64,000 nt of DNA from the NCBI RefSeq assembly GCF_001420995.1, contig NZ_CP012185.1, forward strand, positions 744,001-808,000, read 5' to 3'. Made by a program: the position numbers and the translations under genes. The notes beneath the pieces were generated by a model. That model did not search any database, was not told the DNA's origin, and was given only the letters and a program-made list of their open reading frames with translations. Each line of letters starts with the position of its first letter. Positions within the stretch are counted from its first letter, which is position 1. Origin of the DNA: Pseudonocardia sp. EC080619-01 (GTDB lineage Bacteria; Actinomycetota; Actinomycetes; Mycobacteriales; Pseudonocardiaceae). Below are positions 1 to 9,104 of the stretch, in pieces.

Positions 1-112
1 AAGAGGATTCCCCGGCCGAGAAGATCCACACCGCGCGGGCAAGCCGGGACTGTCCGGAAGATCGTGTGTGAGCGGTGATCCTCTGTGTCAGTTCAGGGCG
101 ATCCGGTCGCGG

Positions 113-835
113 TTAGAACAGTGTCAACGCGTTCAGTGCAGCCTTCCAGTCGGTGGTCCGGCCGGTCGCGTTGGTCCGGTTCGCGATCGGGCTGCGGATG
201 ACCAGGTAGAGCATCTTCAGCGCGGCCTGGTCGTTCGGGAAATGCCCCCGCCGGCGGGTGGCCTGACGGAATCGTGAGTTCAACGACTCCACCGCGTTGG
301 TCGTGTAGATGACCCGGCGGACTTCGGGCGGGAAGGCGAGGAACGGCGTGAACTCCTCCCAGGCTCCTCGCCGGAGCCGGATGATTGCTGGGTAGCGCTC
401 GCCCCAGTCCGTCTCGAACTCGGCGAAGCGGGCCTCGGCGGCGTCGACGGTCGGGGCGGTGTAGATCGTGCGGAGCTGGGTGGTGATCGACGACCAGTGC
501 GCTGTGGAGGCGTAGCGCACAGTGGCCCGGACCAGGTGCACCACGCAGTGCTGCACGGTGGCCCGCGGCCAGACGCTGCACGGTGGCCCGCGGCCAGACC
601 TCGGCGATCGCCTCCGGCAGCCCCTTGAGCCCGTCGCAGGCCACGATGCACACGTCAGCGACACCGCGGTTACGGAGTTCGGAGAGCACCCCCATCCAGT
701 GCTTGGCACCCTCTCCACCGGTGCCGACCCAGAGCCCGAGCACGTCTCGTTCGCCCTCGCAGTTGATGCCGAGTACGACATAGATCGGGCGGTTGGCGAC
801 CTGTCCGTCACGGATCTTGACGTGGAGGCGTGGGT
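113..835 (-). pseudogene. IS256-family (Mutator-type) transposase remnant, 5'-truncated and frameshifted
   Basis: The minus strand encodes the catalytic half of an IS256/Mutator DDE transposase. Recognisable blocks are VKIRDGQVANRPIY, GLWVGTGGEGAKHW, VACDGLKGLPEA, VVHLVRATVRYAS, and near the C-terminus TTNAVESLNSRFR followed by GHFPNDQAALK. The family is about 400 residues; here the N-terminal third is missing, and homology starts abruptly near 835. The reading frame changes at 550-599 because of an exact 25-bp tandem duplication (see separate entry), so no full transposase can be made. The C-terminus (ALNALTLF) is intact. I could not define the terminal inverted repeats, so element borders are unknown. 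The family assignment is secure; inactivity follows from truncation plus frameshift. Confidence 0.85.
550..599. repeat. exact 25-bp tandem duplication inside the IS256 transposase
   Basis: Positions 550-574 and 575-599 are identical 25-mers. Because 25 is not a multiple of three, the duplication shifts the transposase frame exactly where the two coding frames of the remnant have to be joined. Removing one copy restores a continuous catalytic domain across the join between the VWPRATVQ block and the CVVHLVR block. Confidence 0.95.
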
Positions 836-1263
836 CGCGGTGCGTACTTCGTAGGGCCGAGACCAGGCAGGGCTCCGGTTGCCCGCCGCTACTTCCGGAG
901 TGCTGACCGTGTCGGTGTCGCCGCGGGGTGTCACCGATCGCCTCTCTGCCTGCGGCCTCGCCTCCGCAACCAGTTCATTCGCATGGGTCAACAAATGTGA
1001 CAGTTGCAGCACGACGCCCGTTCCAGCGTGACCTTGCCGCACTTGCCGGGTTTCAATGCCTTCGCGGCGCTGTTCTGTCGCGGTCGAGCGACTGCGCCGT
1101 CACGGGGGTGGCTCTGCGTCGGGGGATTCAGAGCCGTCCAAGACCGTGATGGTGGTGTCCTCGCCAGCTGGGGAAGCGGGCGAGGACACCACACCACAGC
1201 CGCCTGGGGGTGGCGACCCGAGATGCCAAGCCCCAGGTGATGTCCCAGCGGCACGATCAGGTC

Positions 1264-1608
1264 ATGACCGACGTCCCACCACCTGTCTTCACCGTCTGCG
1301 CCTGGTGTCACGGCGCACTGGCCGGGAACAGCCCGATGGAGATCTGGGGTGTCGGGCCTGTCCGGTACCGGACGGGCCCGATCGGACCGCAGAAGCGCCG
1401 GTACCGGGTGGCCGAGACGGCGGGGCACCGGGCCGCGTGCGGCCACTGCGCGCCGCTGGTCCGGGCCAGCGACTTCCCGCCGCTGGCGACGCGCGCGGTC
1501 GTGCAGGCCGCCGTCGCCGGGGACCCCACTGCCGGGACTCTCCCCCACGCTGAGCTCGTCGGGCTCTTCCGCGCCGTCGACGACGCGCTCCTGGCACCCG
1601 TGCCGTAA
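1264..1608 (+). CDS. hypothetical protein with two CxxC pairs
   Basis: An open frame of 114 residues starting at ATG 1264 (MTDVPPPVF); in-frame codons extend further upstream, so the start is uncertain. Near the N-terminus is CAWC and about 60 residues later CGHC, an arrangement typical of a small zinc-binding treble-clef or ribbon. The rest is alanine/proline-rich and ends with LFRAVDDALLAPVP. There is no signal peptide and no membrane segment. I do not recognise the family. It lies between an IS256 remnant and another orphan coding stretch, so it may itself be a leftover of a mobile element. Confidence 0.45.
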   Translation: MTDVPPPVFTVCAWCHGALAGNSPMEIWGVGPVRYRTGPIGPQKRRYRVAETAGHRAACGHCAPLVRASDFPPLATRAVVQAAVAGDPTAGTLPHAELVGLFRAVDDALLAPVP

Positions 1609-1744
1609 CCCGGCCCGGCCATTCTCGGCGACTGAGCGACACACGCGTGCGACCGAGGACCACACCCGCGCTGAACGGATCCACACCCTGGAGGTCCAGA
1701 AGGCAGAGCAGGCCATCGAGCGCCACCGGGGACTGATCGACCGG

Positions 1745-2251
1745 GTGTCGTCGGCGGTGGATCGGGCGGTGACGTCGACTCGGCTGTTCACGGCCACCAG
1801 CCGTGGCCTGCGGGAGGCGACGACCGGGGTGCGGGTCTCCCTGGACGACGGGGAGAAGGCGGCCGGCCGCTACGAGCGGACGCTGCGCCGGGTCGTTGGT
1901 GGTGCCCGCAGCGTCGGACAGGGTTTCGCTGCGGTGCGGAACGCGGTCCGCGGGTTCGGAAACGACATCGACACCTCGAACGGGCGGATCGAACGCAGCT
2001 TCGCGCGGGTGCGGTCGGTCGGTCGTGGGGTGGCCACTGACCTTCGAACCGGGTTCCGCGGTGTGTCAGGCGCGCTGTCCAGCGTTGGTGGCGCGCTGAG
2101 TGGCATCGGCAGCGCGATGGCGGGAGCGGCGACGCAGGCCGTCGGCCTCGGCGGGGCGCCGATCCGTCATGCGGAGCGGGTGAACGCGCAGGAGTTCGCT
2201 GCTGTGACCGCCCGTTACGGTTTCCGCGAGGCCTGTCAGAGTGGCCAGTAG
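1745..2251 (+). CDS. orphan coding stretch with a glycine-rich hydrophobic tail, probably a fragment
   Basis: Codon-like sequence in one plus frame runs from about 1660 to the stop at 2251. The GTG at 1745 (VSSAVDRAV) is only one possible start and has no convincing ribosome binding site. The first half is charged and probably alpha-helical; the second half has regularly spaced glycines (SSVGGALSGIGSAMAGAA), a pattern seen in phage tail tape-measure-like and plasmid-borne proteins. It overlaps in another frame the end of the upstream CxxC gene. I read it as the 3' part of a larger gene that has lost its 5' end; the phage link is inference. Confidence 0.35.
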   Translation: MSSAVDRAVTSTRLFTATSRGLREATTGVRVSLDDGEKAAGRYERTLRRVVGGARSVGQGFAAVRNAVRGFGNDIDTSNGRIERSFARVRSVGRGVATDLRTGFRGVSGALSSVGGALSGIGSAMAGAATQAVGLGGAPIRHAERVNAQEFAAVTARYGFREACQSGQ

Positions 2252-2284
2252 CGTCCGCCACTGGAGTTCGCAGCGACGCAGGGG

Positions 2285-2491
2285 CTATCTGCCCGCGGCA
2301 GCGCTACCGCCGGAACGCTCGTCGGGCTGCCCCAGCTCGAGGTCCTGGAGTTCGTCGGGCCAGTGCCACGTTCCCTTCTCCGGTTGATCAGCTTCCCAGC
2401 GGACGAGGACCTGCCCGTTGTCGGGGCCGAGGCCGTGCGGGGTGTAGACCTCTCGGGCGTAGTCGAGGTCAGCCTCGCTGGGGTCGCTCAC
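2285..2491 (-). CDS. small hypothetical protein (68 aa)
   Basis: A short minus-strand frame whose C-terminal two thirds look coding (SDPSEADLDYAREVY, VRWEADQPEKGTWHWPDEL). A GTG at 2491 gives a 68-residue acidic, soluble protein. There is no good Shine-Dalgarno sequence, and the frame stays open upstream, so the start is a guess. It is unrecognised; no domain assignment is possible from sequence alone. Confidence 0.35.
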   Translation of the reverse strand: MSDPSEADLDYAREVYTPHGLGPDNGQVLVRWEADQPEKGTWHWPDELQDLELGQPDERSGGSAAAGR

Positions 2492-2499
2492 GACGCCCA

Positions 2500-3149
2500 C
2501 AGCAGCGGTGCCGACACGGCCGCCATGGGCGCGGCCAGGCCGCAGCAGCGCGACCCGTCGAGAAGCTGTTCCTGCCACAGCGCCGCAACGTAGCAGCGGA
2601 ACACGAACTGCGGAAAATTGAGCTGTGCGCACTCGGCACTGCATGAAGAGACGATCAAGAAAGTGTCGGGCCACCCTGTCGAGTGCACCGCGCGACAATT
2701 TTTCGCCGGACCGTCAGGCCTGCTGTTAACGTCTGCGCTGTCGGCCGGGGAGCGCCGTCCGCGGTCCGTGAGCGGCCCTCCGCCGGCCTTCTGGTCGCTC
2801 ACGGACCGTGCATGACGCTGACTGGCTATCCTCGTAACCGCCGACGGTCGCCCTGGCCATCAGCTGCACGGACATGCACATGCATCTGCGCGTGCCACAC
2901 CAAAGCGTCACACTCAGCTACGCCACCCTCCGTGCGACGCGGCCGCGGTAGCTTCGAAGGAGAGCCGAAAGAAGGCGCATCTACAACTGTCCGTAATTCC
3001 ACTACACGATGGTGGTCGGTGATTGGAAATCGCATCGTTTCTCCTCTAAATTGTTGCGTAGTCGGTACGGGCTCCCACCTGATCAATGTGCCGGCATCCG
3101 ACGGGTCGCCACCTTCTGGGTGCGGCCGGGACACAACAGGAGGTCCACT
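2500..3149. other. non-coding stretch upstream of the chaplin-like gene
   Basis: About 650 bases with only short, shadow-like frames. The composition becomes relatively AT-rich around 2980-3060, immediately before the secreted-protein gene, which is where its promoter is expected. I see no unambiguous -35/-10 pair and no recognisable gene. Confidence 0.4.
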
Positions 3150-3539
3150 GTGCTGAAGAAGGCTGGAATCGTCGTGGCCGCGTCCGCGGCGTCGCTGATG
3201 GCGCTGAGCCCGATGGCGTTCGCCGCCGACGGCGACCACGACGGCGACCACCACGGCAAGGGCGGCCACCACCACACCGAGGGCATCGGCAAGAGCGCCG
3301 ACGGGCTGATCGCCGGGCTCAACGGCAACAACGTCGACGTCCCGATCCAGGCCTGCAACAACAACGTCCCGGTCAACGTGCTGGGCGTGCAGGTCCCGGT
3401 CGAGGACGCCGCCGCGGGCAACGGCCTCACCGGCGCCCTGGGCATCCTCGGCGACGCCAAGTCGAAGTCGGGCGACTCGGTCACCGACCAGTCCGACAAC
3501 TGCGCCCAGGCCGGCGGCGCCGGCGACAGCGTCGACTGA
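3150..3539 (+). CDS. secreted chaplin-like protein
   Basis: The product is 129 residues starting at GTG 3150, chosen because AGGAGG (3138-3143) lies six bases upstream. The N-terminus is a classical signal peptide: LKK, then a hydrophobic run, then the cleavage-like ALSPMAFAAD. The mature part opens with a His/Asp-rich segment (DGDHDGDHHGKGGHHH), a possible metal-binding patch. It is followed by one repeat (GNNVDVPIQACNNNVPVNVLG) with the NNV/VPV pattern of chaplins and related cell-surface amyloid proteins; it has two cysteines, in QACNN and DNCAQ. No sortase signal is seen, so a short secreted or wall-associated form is likely. A strong hairpin follows the stop codon. Exact family membership is probable rather than certain. 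Confidence 0.7.
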   Translation: MLKKAGIVVAASAASLMALSPMAFAADGDHDGDHHGKGGHHHTEGIGKSADGLIAGLNGNNVDVPIQACNNNVPVNVLGVQVPVEDAAAGNGLTGALGILGDAKSKSGDSVTDQSDNCAQAGGAGDSVD

Positions 3540-3560
3540 CCTGTCTCACCTGCAAGTCTC

Positions 3561-3593
3561 GGGCCCCGCGCCTCCCACGTCGGCGCGGGGCCC
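3561..3593 (+). terminator. rho-independent-type hairpin after the chaplin-like gene
   Basis: Perfect 12-bp inverted repeat, GGGCCCCGCGCC at 3561-3572 pairing with 3582-3593, with a 9-nt loop, 21 bases after the stop codon. There is no U-tract, as is common in high-GC actinomycetes. Confidence 0.75.
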
Positions 3594-3681
3594 GTCCTAT
3601 GTCCCCGCGCCGCGAGCGCTCGACGTCTCACTCATCGGCGACCGAACTCGCCGCATACCCGTCTGTGTAGAGGAGAGCGGG

Positions 3682-3864
3682 ATGGCGCAGCGCTACAAGA
3701 TCGTGGCCGAGTGGATCGTGGGCAGCCTCGCCGAAGCCGACCGCCGCGCCGAGCGGCTCCTCGACACCGGCGAAGTCGACACCATCAGCATCACCACCCT
3801 CGACGAGTCGCCGAACTGCGCTGAACAGTGGCCGGCGCTGTCATCGGATCCCGACGACCGGTGA
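3682..3864 (+). CDS. small conserved protein, paralogue of the gene at 17141
   Basis: A 60-residue soluble protein with a clear AGGAG (3671-3675) before ATG 3682. It closely resembles the 54-residue product at 17141-17305: both begin MAQ-Y--VAEWIVGSLAEAD, continue with ERLLD, and then carry a short strand (DTISI or ETISV) before a divergent tail. The pattern strand - long helix - strand suggests half of a ferredoxin-like fold, similar in size to the core of YciI/DGPF proteins, but I cannot assign a function. It is monocistronic by spacing, downstream of the chaplin-like terminator. Confidence 0.7.
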   Translation: MAQRYKIVAEWIVGSLAEADRRAERLLDTGEVDTISITTLDESPNCAEQWPALSSDPDDR

Positions 3865-3902
3865 CCGCCCATTCCTCCGGCTGATCGTCAGTGGGCCGCT
3901 GG

Positions 3903-4330
3903 CTATCGGAGCACGCTGCCCTCTCGCCGGAACCTCATTCGCGACCTGATCGAGCCCGGGGCGTCGATCACGCGCCTGGCGAGCCAGCCGGTCTTCCCGG
4001 TGAGCGGGCCGCCGACCACGACGACGAAGTCCTTGACCGAGGCGTAGGTGAGGCGTCGGCTGACGCGGCATAGCTCGACTCCGACTTCGGGACGCGGAGC
4101 CGGCCGTGTAGCGGCAGCTCGGCGAGACCGGGCCGGACGACAGGGAGCTTCGAGCGGACGGCGTGCCGGCCGCCGACATTCGTGATGTCGCGGCCGGAGG
4201 CGAGGCCCTTGCTCTCGGCGGCTGTTGGTGCCCATGTCTCCGGCAGTGCGGGCGGACGCGGAGCGGTGGCCGGAAGGTGCGGCGGGCGTCGTCGACGCGT
4301 GGGGCGGGACACGGAGCACCCAGACCTGGT
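3903..4330 (-). pseudogene. fragment of a conjugative coupling ATPase (TraG/VirD4-like) from an integrative element
   Basis: Two minus frames must be joined: KGLASGRDITNVGGRHAVRS and RPGLAELPLHGRLRVPKSE in one, then VGVELCRVSRRLTYASVKD and VVVVGGPLTGKTGWLARRV in the next. The second contains an intact Walker A (GGPLTGKT) followed by VIDAPG. This order matches the N-terminal part of the type IV coupling proteins of actinomycete integrative elements, as I recall the family. A frameshift lies near 4080 and the homology stops after VIDAPGS, so the ATPase core (Walker B onwards) is gone. The family call rests on pattern memory and needs a profile search. Confidence 0.5.
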
Positions 4331-4367
4331 CAGGAACACGCAGAGCTGGACGGGCGCGACGGCCAGG

Positions 4368-4516
4368 TCAGCTGGCGGTGTCGGGCGCCCAGGCGACGGC
4401 CATGGGCTGGTCACCGGCATAGTCGATGGCGATCCACGTGCCGTGGATGACACCGCCGCGCCACAGGACCCCGACGGGCCAGGCGACGTGCAGGAAGTAT
4501 CCGAGGTAGCGGCCCA
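4368..4516 (-). CDS. small hypothetical protein translationally coupled to the upstream gene
   Basis: A 49-residue frame (MGRYLGYFLHVAWPVGVLWR at the N-terminus) starts at ATG 4516, which overlaps the stop of the preceding gene as TGATG; AGGAGA lies just upstream inside that gene. The product is hydrophobic and aromatic in its first half. It lies directly upstream of the coupling-ATPase fragment, so it is probably another piece of the same transfer operon. Not recognised. Confidence 0.4.
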
Positions 4517-5071
<555 letters not shown>

Positions 5072-5201
5072 GCCTCACCGACTGAGACTGGTTGCTTCTC
5101 GCGGGTCAGCTCCTTCGCAAGCTTCGCTGCCTCACGGGCGCGTCACTGGGAACGGCCCAGCGCAGTGATCACTGTCTGACCGTGCGCGATGGAGGACTCC
5201 G

Positions 5202-6024
5202 GTGACCGTCGACATGTCGAGCTACTTCGACGAGGGCAGCGATCGGTTCGCCGGTTGGACGTCGGCATTGTGGGACGTGCACGGCGCAGCCCTGGTCCAG
5301 GCGGCCGCGCCACGGCCCGGTGAGCGGGTCCTCGACGCCTGCTGCGGCGGTGGCTCGTCGGCACTGCCGGCCGCCCGCGCCGTCGGTCCCTCGGGGCGCG
5401 TCCACGGTGTCGACCTCGCCGAACGCCTGCTGGCCACTGCTCGGGCCCGGGCCACCGATGCAGGACTGGGCAACGTCGAGTTCGCCTGCGCCGACGTCGC
5501 CGGGTGGCCTCGGAGCGGCTACGACGTCGTCCTGTGCGGCTTCGGGGTGTTCTTCCTGCCCGACATGGACGCCGGCACCGATCTCCTGGTCGGGCTGCTC
5601 CGCGACGGTGGACGGTTCGTGATGACCTGCTGGCCGACCGGGAGCCTGGAGGCGGTGTTCGGGCCGTTCTTCGCCGGCGGTCGGGCGACACCGCCCGGAC
5701 CTCCTCGACGTCCCGGCGCCGCAGTTCGCGGCGAACTCCGAACGTCTGCAGACCGAGGAGGCACTACGCGCCTGGCTCACCGCCCGCGGTCTCGCGGGCG
5801 TGGAGGTCCGGCGCAGTGAGCTCGACATCCCGATCGACGCCGCCCGGGGCTGGGACTTCCTGCACAGTGGCCCGGTCCGGTCGGTGCTGGAGGGTGTCGA
5901 GCAGGATGTCGTCGACGAGATCCGACGATCCTTCGACGACACGATCGTCGCACGGGACACCGCTACGCTGCAGGCGCCGTGTCTGGTCGCGACCGGCTCC
6001 CTCGACCGGCTGCCCGAGCGGTGA
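5202..6024 (+). pseudogene. class I SAM-dependent methyltransferase with a frameshift
   Basis: GGAGG (5191-5195) precedes GTG 5202. The first 160 residues form a Rossmann methyltransferase: motif I is VLDACCGGGSS, an acidic end of strand 2 is GVDLAERLL, and motif II/III is ACADVAGW. Around 5670 the frame must change by one base: after FFA the other frame continues A-V-G-R-H-R-P-D-L-L-D-V-P and reads to the stop at 6024 (TGSLDRLPER). The joined protein would be about 273 residues, usual for the UbiE/Methyltransf_11 type. It is either a genuine one-base insertion in the GCCGGCGG run or a sequencing error. If real, the product loses its C-terminal third. Confidence 0.75.
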
Positions 6025-6077
6025 TCATCGTCGGAGGGAACTGAGGGGTACGCCGTCTCGTGAACCGGAGGACGCCG

Positions 6078-6569
6078 GTGGCAGCAGAGTGGTGTTTCGC
6101 GCGGTCGTCGCTCGTTCCCGCGGCGACCGACGAGGTCTGGCGGCGCGTGGTCTCCCCCGCGGGCATCAACGACGAGATGTGGCCGTGGATACGTATGACG
6201 GTCCCCTGCGGCGCCGGTGAGGTCGGCATCGACGCCGTGCCGCTCGGCGAGCCGCTCGGGCGGGCGTGGCTGCTGTTGTTCGGTGCGCTCCCGTTCGACT
6301 ACGACCTGCTCACGATCACCGCTGTCGAGCCCGGGCGCCGGTTCCGCGAGCAGTCGACGATGCTCAGCATGCGCACATGGGTGCACGAGCGCACCCTCGA
6401 GCCCGCCCCGGACGGCGGGACCTTGCTCACCGACCAGGTCACGCTGGTACCACGGGGCCCACTGGTCCACGCCGGGCCGATGCTGCGCACCCTGCTCAGC
6501 GCCTTCTTCGGTCACCGTCACCGTCGCCTGGTCCGGTACTTCGCCGCCCGCGGCTCCGGGAGCTGCTGA
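6078..6569 (+). CDS. SRPBCC-family (START-like) protein
   Basis: About 163 residues from GTG 6078, preferred because GGAGG lies at 6067-6071. The sequence has the layout of polyketide-cyclase/START-like proteins: an N-terminal strand (EWCFARSSLVPA), ATDEVWRRVVSPAGIN for the first helices, then alternating strands (FREQSTML, WVHERTLE, LTDQVTLVPRG) and a long C-terminal helix ending HRHRRLVRYFAARG. Such proteins bind hydrophobic ligands; the ligand here is unknown. It follows the methyltransferase gene by 54 bases on the same strand and may share its transcript. Confidence 0.7.
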   Translation: MAAEWCFARSSLVPAATDEVWRRVVSPAGINDEMWPWIRMTVPCGAGEVGIDAVPLGEPLGRAWLLLFGALPFDYDLLTITAVEPGRRFREQSTMLSMRTWVHERTLEPAPDGGTLLTDQVTLVPRGPLVHAGPMLRTLLSAFFGHRHRRLVRYFAARGSGSC

Positions 6570-6739
6570 TCGCGCGTTGGCGGGGATGTGTCTGACCGAT
6601 GCCATAGGCCACAGGAGCCGCACATGGTCCAGGCGCCGGCCGACGACCACGATCCTCAGAGCCTGGGCGACGCGGGTACGAGGTCCAGAGGAACCACGGC
6701 ACGTGAGCCAGAGTAGTGAGCAGCAGCATCCTGTGAGGC

Positions 6740-7000
6740 AGGTCGGGGCCCGCGCCCCCTCGGACACAGGTGTCGGCGACGAGCACCGGCTGCCCGGACC
6801 GGAACGCGTCCACACACGGTCAGTCATCCAGTGTGAACTGCCGCTCGTCGATCCGGGTGGCTGTCTCGTCGGTGGCACACAAGGGCTCCTCGGTGCGGGC
6901 CAGCGCCGCGAGGTCGGACCGGAGGCGATCGCTGCCCAAAGGGGCAAACGCAGTCTGGGAAGTCCCCGACCGGCAGTCGGCCACCCGGACGGCGTCAGAC
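6740..7000 (-). pseudogene. GAF-domain (ANTAR-type regulator) fragment
   Basis: On the minus strand, TDETATRIDERQFTLDD in one frame and VDAFRSGQPVLVADTC in the next match the conserved core of actinobacterial GAF-ANTAR regulators (QFTLGEGPCVDA--G-PVLVAD). The frame changes near 6818, and both ends of the domain plus the ANTAR RNA-binding part are missing. The downstream minus sequence to about 6590 still looks coding but I cannot place it. A relic only. Confidence 0.45.
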
Positions 7001-7030
7001 GGCGTATACGGCCCGGCGAGAGCACACCGC

Positions 7031-7261
7031 ATGGATGTCGGCCAGGCGCCAGCCCGCGCCCTGCGCGACACACTCATCGAGCGCCTCACCACAGTCGGCG
7101 CCCCTGAGCATCCCGCCGCCGCGGCCGCCGACCTACTGATCTCCAGCATCGTTTTCGCCCACTTCACCACTACATCGGACACGACCTCACAGCACGACAC
7201 ATCCGAGATCACCCAGGCCCAACTCGTCCTCATCACCATCGCGGTGAGTCGCCACCTGTAG
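7031..7261 (+). CDS. possible TetR C-terminal fragment or small hypothetical protein
   Basis: A 76-residue frame beginning at ATG 7031 (MDVGQAPARALRDTLIERL). The helix-like segments LRDTLIERLTTVGAPEHPA and AAADLLISSIVFAHFTTT resemble the ligand-domain end of TetR proteins, but there is no DNA-binding part upstream. No good ribosome binding site is seen. Low confidence; it may not be a gene. Confidence 0.25.
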   Translation: MDVGQAPARALRDTLIERLTTVGAPEHPAAAAADLLISSIVFAHFTTTSDTTSQHDTSEITQAQLVLITIAVSRHL

Positions 7262-7556
7262 CGCTGTTGTCATGACGGGGTGGCATCCTCACGGCGCCCG
7301 AGCTGCGCGACCGGCCCTCGGATTCCTTCGGATGGATGGCAGAGGTCCGCGACGTTTCGCGCGTCCGCCGGTGATCGACCGGAGGCCTCACGCGCGCGTC
7401 CGTGGGCGGCGGCGGTGGCAGTACGTTTCGTCGCGTTACCTTGGAGTCTCCGGCAATGTCGGGGCCCGGTCCGGGGGTTTCGCTGTACCGGTGAGTGCCC
7501 TCCCGCGACCGCGGTGGATGGCGACGCGATCGCCGGTGCCGTCGAGACCTCGCCGG

Positions 7557-8205
7557 TCACCGGGTGCCGGTTACCGGTGGGGGCTGTCGATCACCGCCCG
7601 CGTTGGCGATGCTGTGGGTCAGGTGGCGCAGCAGCGACTCGGCGGGCCCGGGCAGGTCGCGCTGCTCCAGGGCGACGGCGAATGCGGCCACCCCCGCGCT
7701 GCCGAGATGCGCGCCCAGGTCCTGCCCCCCCATGCGGCGAGCGGTGGCACACATAGCAGCGACTGGGCGAGGCAGCAGCTCATCGACCGCTCCCCGACCG
7801 CGGTCAACGCGCTGCCCGGCCATCCTGATGTCCTCCCGGTGAGCCGGTCCCCGATCAGACCGAACTCCGCGACGTAACCGAGCCCGCACCCCAATCCGGT
7901 GACCATCTGGGGTGCGGAGAACGAGCTCATCGCCGGGGCCAGAGCTTCGAGGACGCCGATGTGGGTCAGCGCGTGTGGCAGCCCACCCGCCCAGCCGATC
8001 CCGACGACGGCGACGGCGACGGCCCACAGCAGCCGCCGATGCTGGGCCGGCTGCTCCAGGATGCGACGTAGCATGGCCCAACGGCCCAAAAGCCGAGCAG
8101 GATCGAGACCGGCACGACGATCCCGGCCGGGCCCTGGATCGCGAGGACCTGGACCGGCCAGATCATCCATGGCTGGGGTGCGAGGTCGTCGTTTGATTGA
8201 CGAGC
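7557..8205 (-). pseudogene. DUF418-family membrane protein remnant with two frameshifts
   Basis: Three minus frames have to be spliced: PWMIWPVQVLAIQGPAGIVV and SILLGFWAVG, then ILEQPAQHRRLLWAVAV through GERSMSCCLAQSLL, then GQDLGAHLGSAGVAAFAV to the end near 7557. The GERSMSCCLAQSLL segment corresponds to GRRSLSNYLGQSVV of the intact DUF418 protein at 39611-40729. The N-terminal half of the roughly 370-residue family is absent. It is an inactive relic, and not a recent copy of the intact gene, since the two differ strongly. Confidence 0.6.
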
Positions 8206-8365
8206 CGCGTGTGTCAAGGAATCATTGACGTGATGTCGACGCGGGGCGACCGCCGGGGTGATCCCCATGTGATCCTGAGCGTCAGCGCCCTGTCTCGTGG
8301 ATGACCTGGAGACTGTCCGCTGTGCTCTCATCGTGACGGTCTCCGTCTGCGCGCGACGAGCCGCG

Positions 8366-8593
8366 TCAGGTGTCGTACTCCCCGGCTGCAAGACGTCGCA
8401 GGAGCTCACGAGCTGGAACGGGGGTGCTCTCGTCGCCGACGGGACCCGGATCGACCGGGAGCGTCTCGGTGTGCTCATCCCGGTGGTCGAGTGTCCTGGC
8501 CGGAAACGGTTCGGCGGCTTCGACAGTGGCCCGCTCGTCGTCCGGCGGTGTCCTGCCGTCATCGACGATGAGCAGGTAGTCCCAGAAGCTCAT
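8366..8593 (-). CDS. small acidic hypothetical protein (75 aa)
   Basis: Start ATG 8593 with AGGAGGT seven bases upstream, one of the best ribosome binding sites in the area. The product begins MSFWDYLLIVDDGRTPPDDE and is strongly acidic, with a C-terminal helix (PARELLRRLAAGEYDT). There is no signal peptide, and I do not recognise the family; similar short acidic proteins often accompany actinobacterial membrane proteins of the DUF1345 type, of which a fragment lies just upstream. That link is inference from position. Confidence 0.6.
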   Translation of the reverse strand: MSFWDYLLIVDDGRTPPDDERATVEAAEPFPARTLDHRDEHTETLPVDPGPVGDESTPVPARELLRRLAAGEYDT

Positions 8594-8701
8594 GGGCGAC
8601 CTCCTGTCCGGTGGGTCGGGCGGTGGGACTGCGCCGCGTCGACCAGTGGCCGCAGGGCGTGAGCTGCGGTGCCCGGCATCGTAGTCGCGGGTCGCGAGCC
8701 A

Positions 8702-8855
8702 TCAGGGGGTGACGGCGATGAGGAGGGATACGAGCAGCGCGATGAGCACGGTGTTGTAGACGAACGCGACGACCGCGTGGGCGGTGATGGTCTGACGCAT
8801 GGTTCGGCTGGTCACGATGACGTCGGCTCCGTTGTAGGCGGTCCCGACCTGCCAC
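8702..8855 (-). pseudogene. C-terminal fragment of a DUF1345-like membrane protein
   Basis: In the frame ending at 8702 the sequence NGADVIVTSRTMRQTITAH continues into a hydrophobic helix and ends IALLVSLLIAVTP. This resembles the end of DUF1345 proteins, where a V-SD-D-TSR-IRR motif precedes the last transmembrane helix. Its beginning directly abuts the GntR fragment in a different frame, with no start codon of its own, so it is a truncated relic at a recombination junction. Family call from remembered motif only. Confidence 0.4.
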
Positions 8856-9068
8856 CGTTCCCGAGCCGACCTTCGCCTCGACCAGCCCGTCGTCGCGCAA
8901 CGCGGCGAGCACTCTGGTTGCAATCGCGATCGCGATCCCCCAGCGGTCCGCGATCTGGCGGATCGAGGGCACCCGGTCTCCCGGCTGCAGCTCACCGGAC
9001 CGGATCCTGGTTTCGAACTCCCCGGCGATCCGCCGGTAGAGCGGCTGCGGTTGGGCATGCGACGTCAT
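8856..9068 (-). pseudogene. GntR-type HTH domain, truncated regulator
   Basis: ATG 9068 has AGGAGGT seven bases upstream. The first 65 residues are a textbook GntR winged helix: PLYRRIAGEFETRIRSGEL, then QPGDRVPSIRQIADRWGI, then ALRDDGLVEAKVGSGT. In actinomycetes this exact type of N-terminus is often fused to a TetR-like ligand domain. Here the homology ends at about 8856 and is replaced by the DUF1345-like tail in another frame, or by meaningless sequence in its own frame. The HTH may still be expressed, since the promoter-operator region upstream is intact. Confidence 0.65.
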
Positions 9069-9104
9069 ACAGACCTCCTGAAGCACGCGACCTGATCGAC
9101 CAGA

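Noticed and set aside
5169..7073. A 634-codon open frame on the minus strand
   Set aside because: It is antisense to the methyltransferase and SRPBCC genes, and its product has shadow composition. Only a short GAF-like piece near 6750-7000 on that strand looks real.
7290..7335. tRNA-like sequence on the minus strand (GGTCGCGCAGCTCGGG)
   Set aside because: Resembles the 5' half of a tRNA but there is no anticodon stem or 3' half downstream.
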